Assembly: GCA_003157315.1 (NCBI GenBank)
Contig: PMJE01000522.1
Location: 1 to 7,844, forward strand
From: Myxococcales bacterium
GTDB taxonomy: Bacteria > Myxococcota > Polyangia > Fen-1088
DNA: 7,844 nucleotides
Direction of reading: 5' to 3'
This document shows positions 5,502 through 7,844 of this stretch, one piece after another. Position numbers and translations under genes: made by a program. The notes below the pieces were generated by a model. The model searched no databases and was not told the DNA's origin. It saw only the letters and a list, made by a program, of their open reading frames with translations. Positions within the stretch are counted from its first letter, which is position 1, and the number at the start of each line of letters is the position of its first letter.

Positions 5502-6917
5502 ATGAAAACACACCGTTTCTCTGGTTCTGCAGTTGCCGCTTGTCTCTGCGCAAGCACCAGCCTCTTCTTGGTTGGCGCTGCCCAGGCAAAGGCCTACAAA
5601 CTCGATGAGCTGTTGGATATGGCCAGAAAGGGAAATCCCGGCCTGGCTGCCAACGCGCAGGTCACTGCAGGTGTCGAAGCGCAAGCGTTGGAAGCGCACC
5701 GGAGTTACTGGCCAACGGGCGACTTGTCGTCAACGGTCGCGCCGGTTCCGAGAATCCACTGCTATCCCAGCTCGGACGGCACTGACAGCTGCGCGAACAC
5801 AGGCAATTTCGCTTTTCAGCCCTCGCAAACTTTCGCCGCCATAACCGATCTGCGCGGCGTATTCACGCGCACCGATGTCAGGCTGGTTCAGCCCATCTAC
5901 ACCTTCGGCAAGATCTCGGCCGGGGTCAACGCGGCCGAATTGGGCGTGGCGGCCTCGCGGAGCAGAGAGTTGGGCCAGGTGGAGGACGTGGAACTGAATG
6001 TTCGCAAGGCATATTGGGGCGCCAAGCTGGCGCGCGAACTCTTGAGCATGCTCGACGAGGGTCTGGACTACCTGAATGATGCCCAAAAGAAAATCGAGGA
6101 GGAGCTAGCCGACGGCTCGGGCAACGCTTCCGTAACCGACCGTCTGCGCTTGCGCACTATGCGCGCAGACATTGAAGCGCGCTCTCTCGAAGCGCGGCGT
6201 GGGGCCGATCTGGCCAAGGCTGGCCTGCGTACCCTCATCGGGCCTGGCGCGCCGGCTGATCTCGATGTCGACGATGCGCCGCTGGAGGAACTGGACGTGC
6301 CCAAGCGCGAGCTCACCTCGTACGATGATCTGGCGCGCTCCCATCGCCCCGAGGTCAAAGCACTCGATCAGATGGTAGCGGCCAAGCGCGCCTTGGCCGA
6401 CCTGGAATGGCGCCGCCAGTATCCTGACCTGGTGGTGATGGGAACCGCCACCTACGCCTACGCCAGCTCGATCGATAACCCGCACAACGCTTTTGCCAAC
6501 AACCCCTTCAACACCTCTGGCGTGGGTGTGGCGGCCGCGCTGCGCATGCCGCTCGATCTCTTCGTGAAGAACGCGCACGCGCACCGTCTGCGCGCAGAAG
6601 CCCGCGAGGCCGAGCTGCGGCGCAACGAGGCTCTGGGCGGAATCGGCTTCGAAGTGGAGAAGGCCTATACCGAAATGAAGGAGGCCGACCAGCGGCTCAA
6701 GACCGTGCAGAAGGGCGAGAAGGCCGCACGGCAATGGATCGCGGCCATCATGCAGAACATCTCCGTGGGACTGGCCGAGACCAAGGACTTCTCCGACGCG
6801 CTGCTGGCATTCTTCCAGGCGCACACGCGCTGCCTGCAGGCTCTTTACGACTGCAACATCGCCGTCGCCAGCCTGACCAGGGTCGCCGGGGTGGATGTCA
6901 CGAAGAAAGCGGATTAG
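5502..6917 (+). CDS. TolC-family outer-membrane efflux/secretion channel protein (471 aa)
   Basis: A member of the outer membrane efflux protein (TolC) family, which trimerises into a barrel plus long periplasmic alpha-tunnel and serves tripartite efflux pumps or type I secretion. Residues 1-29 are a signal peptide (cut after GAAQA). Two structural repeats follow: the first with the strand VRLVQPIYTFGKISAG (126-141) and the helices AELGVAASRSRELGQVEDVE and YLNDAQKKIEEEL; the second with YAYASSIDNPHNAF (318-331), LRMPLDLFVKNAHAHRLRAEA (347-367) and the closing FSDALLAFFQAHTRCLQALY helix. Length is close to that of E. coli TolC. C87 and C97 lie in the loop between the first two strands, where a disulfide at the cell surface is possible. 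No Shine-Dalgarno is clear before the ATG. No inner-membrane pump or adaptor gene lies beside it, so substrate and partners are unknown. It is divergent from the sigma operon. Confidence 0.93.
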   Translation: MKTHRFSGSAVAACLCASTSLFLVGAAQAKAYKLDELLDMARKGNPGLAANAQVTAGVEAQALEAHRSYWPTGDLSSTVAPVPRIHCYPSSDGTDSCANTGNFAFQPSQTFAAITDLRGVFTRTDVRLVQPIYTFGKISAGVNAAELGVAASRSRELGQVEDVELNVRKAYWGAKLARELLSMLDEGLDYLNDAQKKIEEELADGSGNASVTDRLRLRTMRADIEARSLEARRGADLAKAGLRTLIGPGAPADLDVDDAPLEELDVPKRELTSYDDLARSHRPEVKALDQMVAAKRALADLEWRRQYPDLVVMGTATYAYASSIDNPHNAFANNPFNTSGVGVAAALRMPLDLFVKNAHAHRLRAEAREAELRRNEALGGIGFEVEKAYTEMKEADQRLKTVQKGEKAARQWIAAIMQNISVGLAETKDFSDALLAFFQAHTRCLQALYDCNIAVASLTRVAGVDVTKKAD

Positions 6918-6992
6918 CTAGCTGTTTCTCACAGAGCGCACAGAGGTCAGATGAGGAGGGAATAGGTCAGGCCAGACGAATGTGCGGAAAAA
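6918..6992. other. Short convergent intergenic gap
   Basis: These 75 bases separate the ends of the TolC-family gene and the metallophosphoesterase gene, which run toward each other. A bidirectional terminator would be expected here, but I find no hairpin with a T-run on either strand. Confidence 0.5.
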
Positions 6993-7730
6993 CTAGATCC
7001 CCAGGAACAGGCGCGTACCGAAGTTGGGTTCCAGGTCGGAGGCCAGGATCTTGGCCACCGCCGCCTTGATGTCGTATTCCACGCGCTTGAACTCGAAAGT
7101 CCGCGTGGCCGTGTCGAAGATGGTGTAGCTGGCGCGCGGATCGAAATCCCGCGGCTGGCCCACCGAGCCCGCGCTGACTATGTACTTCCACCCTGGGCGC
7201 AGTTCGAACTTGAGCGTCACCACCTCCTGCGCGCCGGGATGATCAGGGTTGATGGCAAACGCCTTGCACAGATGGGAATGGCCGATCACGGTAAGCTGGG
7301 GAAGATGGTCCCAGATGGCCAAGCACTGGGCGGCCTGGTCGCGCGCAAAGATGTAGTCGAACTCGCGAATGTTGATGGGCGATCCGTGGCAGAAGAGCAC
7401 GTCGTCCTCGCGATGGTCGTAGGGCAGGCTCTTCAGCCACTCCATGTTCGTTGGATCGAGCAGTTGGGCGTGCTTGTCCAGCACCTGGCGTGCGGCGTAG
7501 TAGTAGTAGGAATAGTCCATGCGTCCCGCTACTGCGGCATCGTGATTGCCCAGCACCGCCTGCGCAACCAGCGAGCGCATCACGTTGCAGGCTTCGTTGG
7601 GGCTCGCACCGTAGCCAACGGTATCGCCGAGGCATATGTACTTGTCGATCTTCTCCGACTCGTACGCCTTGCGGACCGCTTCCAGCGCCTCGATGTTGGC
7701 GTGGGTGTCCGAGAGGATCCCGTAACGCAT
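6993..7730 (-). CDS. Metallophosphoesterase, YfcE/MJ0936-like (245 aa)
   Basis: A cytoplasmic phosphodiesterase or phosphatase of the calcineurin-like fold with a two-metal site. The full set of metal ligands is visible: D8 and H10 (SDTHAN), D36 (LGDTVGYG), N62-H63 (GNHD), H115 (CHGSP) and H151/H153 (GHSH). The SAGSVGQPRDFDPRASY block near the end (186-202) is typical of the YfcE/MJ0936 subgroup, whose members are often annotated as diadenosine tetraphosphatase-like; the true substrate cannot be read from sequence. There is no signal peptide. Length is normal for the subgroup. The ATG at 7730 starts directly with the first catalytic strand (MRYGILSDTH), leaving no room for a later start; no Shine-Dalgarno precedes it. 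It converges on the TolC-family gene and has no visible functional tie to it. Confidence 0.95.
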   Translation of the reverse strand: MRYGILSDTHANIEALEAVRKAYESEKIDKYICLGDTVGYGASPNEACNVMRSLVAQAVLGNHDAAVAGRMDYSYYYYAARQVLDKHAQLLDPTNMEWLKSLPYDHREDDVLFCHGSPINIREFDYIFARDQAAQCLAIWDHLPQLTVIGHSHLCKAFAINPDHPGAQEVVTLKFELRPGWKYIVSAGSVGQPRDFDPRASYTIFDTATRTFEFKRVEYDIKAAVAKILASDLEPNFGTRLFLGI

Positions 7731-7844
7731 CTAATGACTACGATACCACCGTCGGCGGTCAAGTTGGAGAAAGCTATCCAAGACGCATAGCGCCACAAGC
7801 GCAGGTCGCATACTCTCAACCTCACGCGCTCGTGCACGCGATCC
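7731..7844. other. Upstream region of the metallophosphoesterase gene, no supported gene
   Basis: The last 114 bases hold no gene I can support. On the minus strand one frame is open from the window edge to a TAG at 7731-7733, directly before the ATG at 7730. It could be the end of an upstream gene, but its codon use looks poor. ACCACCGTCGGCGGT (7745-7759) is a 15-bp imperfect palindrome (6 of 7 pairs) 14 bp before the ATG. No convincing promoter was found. Confidence 0.4.

Noticed and set aside
5529..5546. Lipobox-like VAAC at residues 11-14 of the TolC-family protein
   Set aside because: It would leave a signal of only 13 residues, while the normal hydrophobic core and an AQA cleavage site at 27-29 follow.
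7735..7762. Possible promoter before the metallophosphoesterase (TTGACC, 16 bp, TAGTCA)
   Set aside because: The -10 matches only 2 of 6 consensus positions and the start would fall on or after the ATG.
7580..7837. An 85-codon minus-strand frame at the right end
   Set aside because: It overlaps the start of the metallophosphoesterase in another frame and becomes Arg/Ser/Thr-rich there, the mark of a shadow frame.

Overview
The window is a high-GC bacterial chromosome segment, most likely from a myxobacterium-type organism (Myxococcota, perhaps Polyangia). The grounds are indirect: a large secreted VWA lipoprotein with a Gly/Thr-rich linker and many cysteines, an ECF sigma factor next to a Pro/Ala-rich membrane TPR protein, and general composition. 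No rRNA, tRNA, CRISPR array, insertion sequence or prophage gene was seen. Coding density is high and no gene-free stretch reaches 300 bases.

Left end (1-461, minus strand): the first 51 codons of mutS run off the window edge. Directly upstream lies a 56-residue, very basic small protein that probably shares its transcript. A good sigma-70-like promoter (TTGACA, 17 bp, AATAGT) ends so close to the small gene's ATG that its mRNA would be nearly leaderless.

Centre (462-5330, minus strand): a compact four-gene run. In order of transcription it encodes an ECF sigma factor, a one-pass membrane protein with a long Pro/Ala linker and periplasmic TPR-like repeats, an exported protein with a predicted outer-membrane barrel, and a Cys-rich VWA lipoprotein. 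The first three genes are joined by ATGA stop/start overlaps and the fourth follows after 44 bp. This looks like an envelope regulatory or structural module in which the sigma factor is tied to membrane and surface partners. The linker of the TPR protein arose by an in-frame 79-codon tandem duplication.

Right part (5331-7844): a 171-bp divergent intergenic region holds an 18-bp-period direct repeat, a possible promoter and an imperfect palindrome. It separates the sigma operon from a plus-strand TolC-family outer-membrane factor. Converging on that gene is a minus-strand YfcE/MJ0936-type metallophosphoesterase. The last 114 bases hold no gene I can support.

The most notable content is the sigma-TPR-barrel-VWA operon together with its duplicated periplasmic linker. 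The mutS, TolC and phosphoesterase genes are ordinary members of known families. All family calls come from reading motifs by eye; no database search was done.
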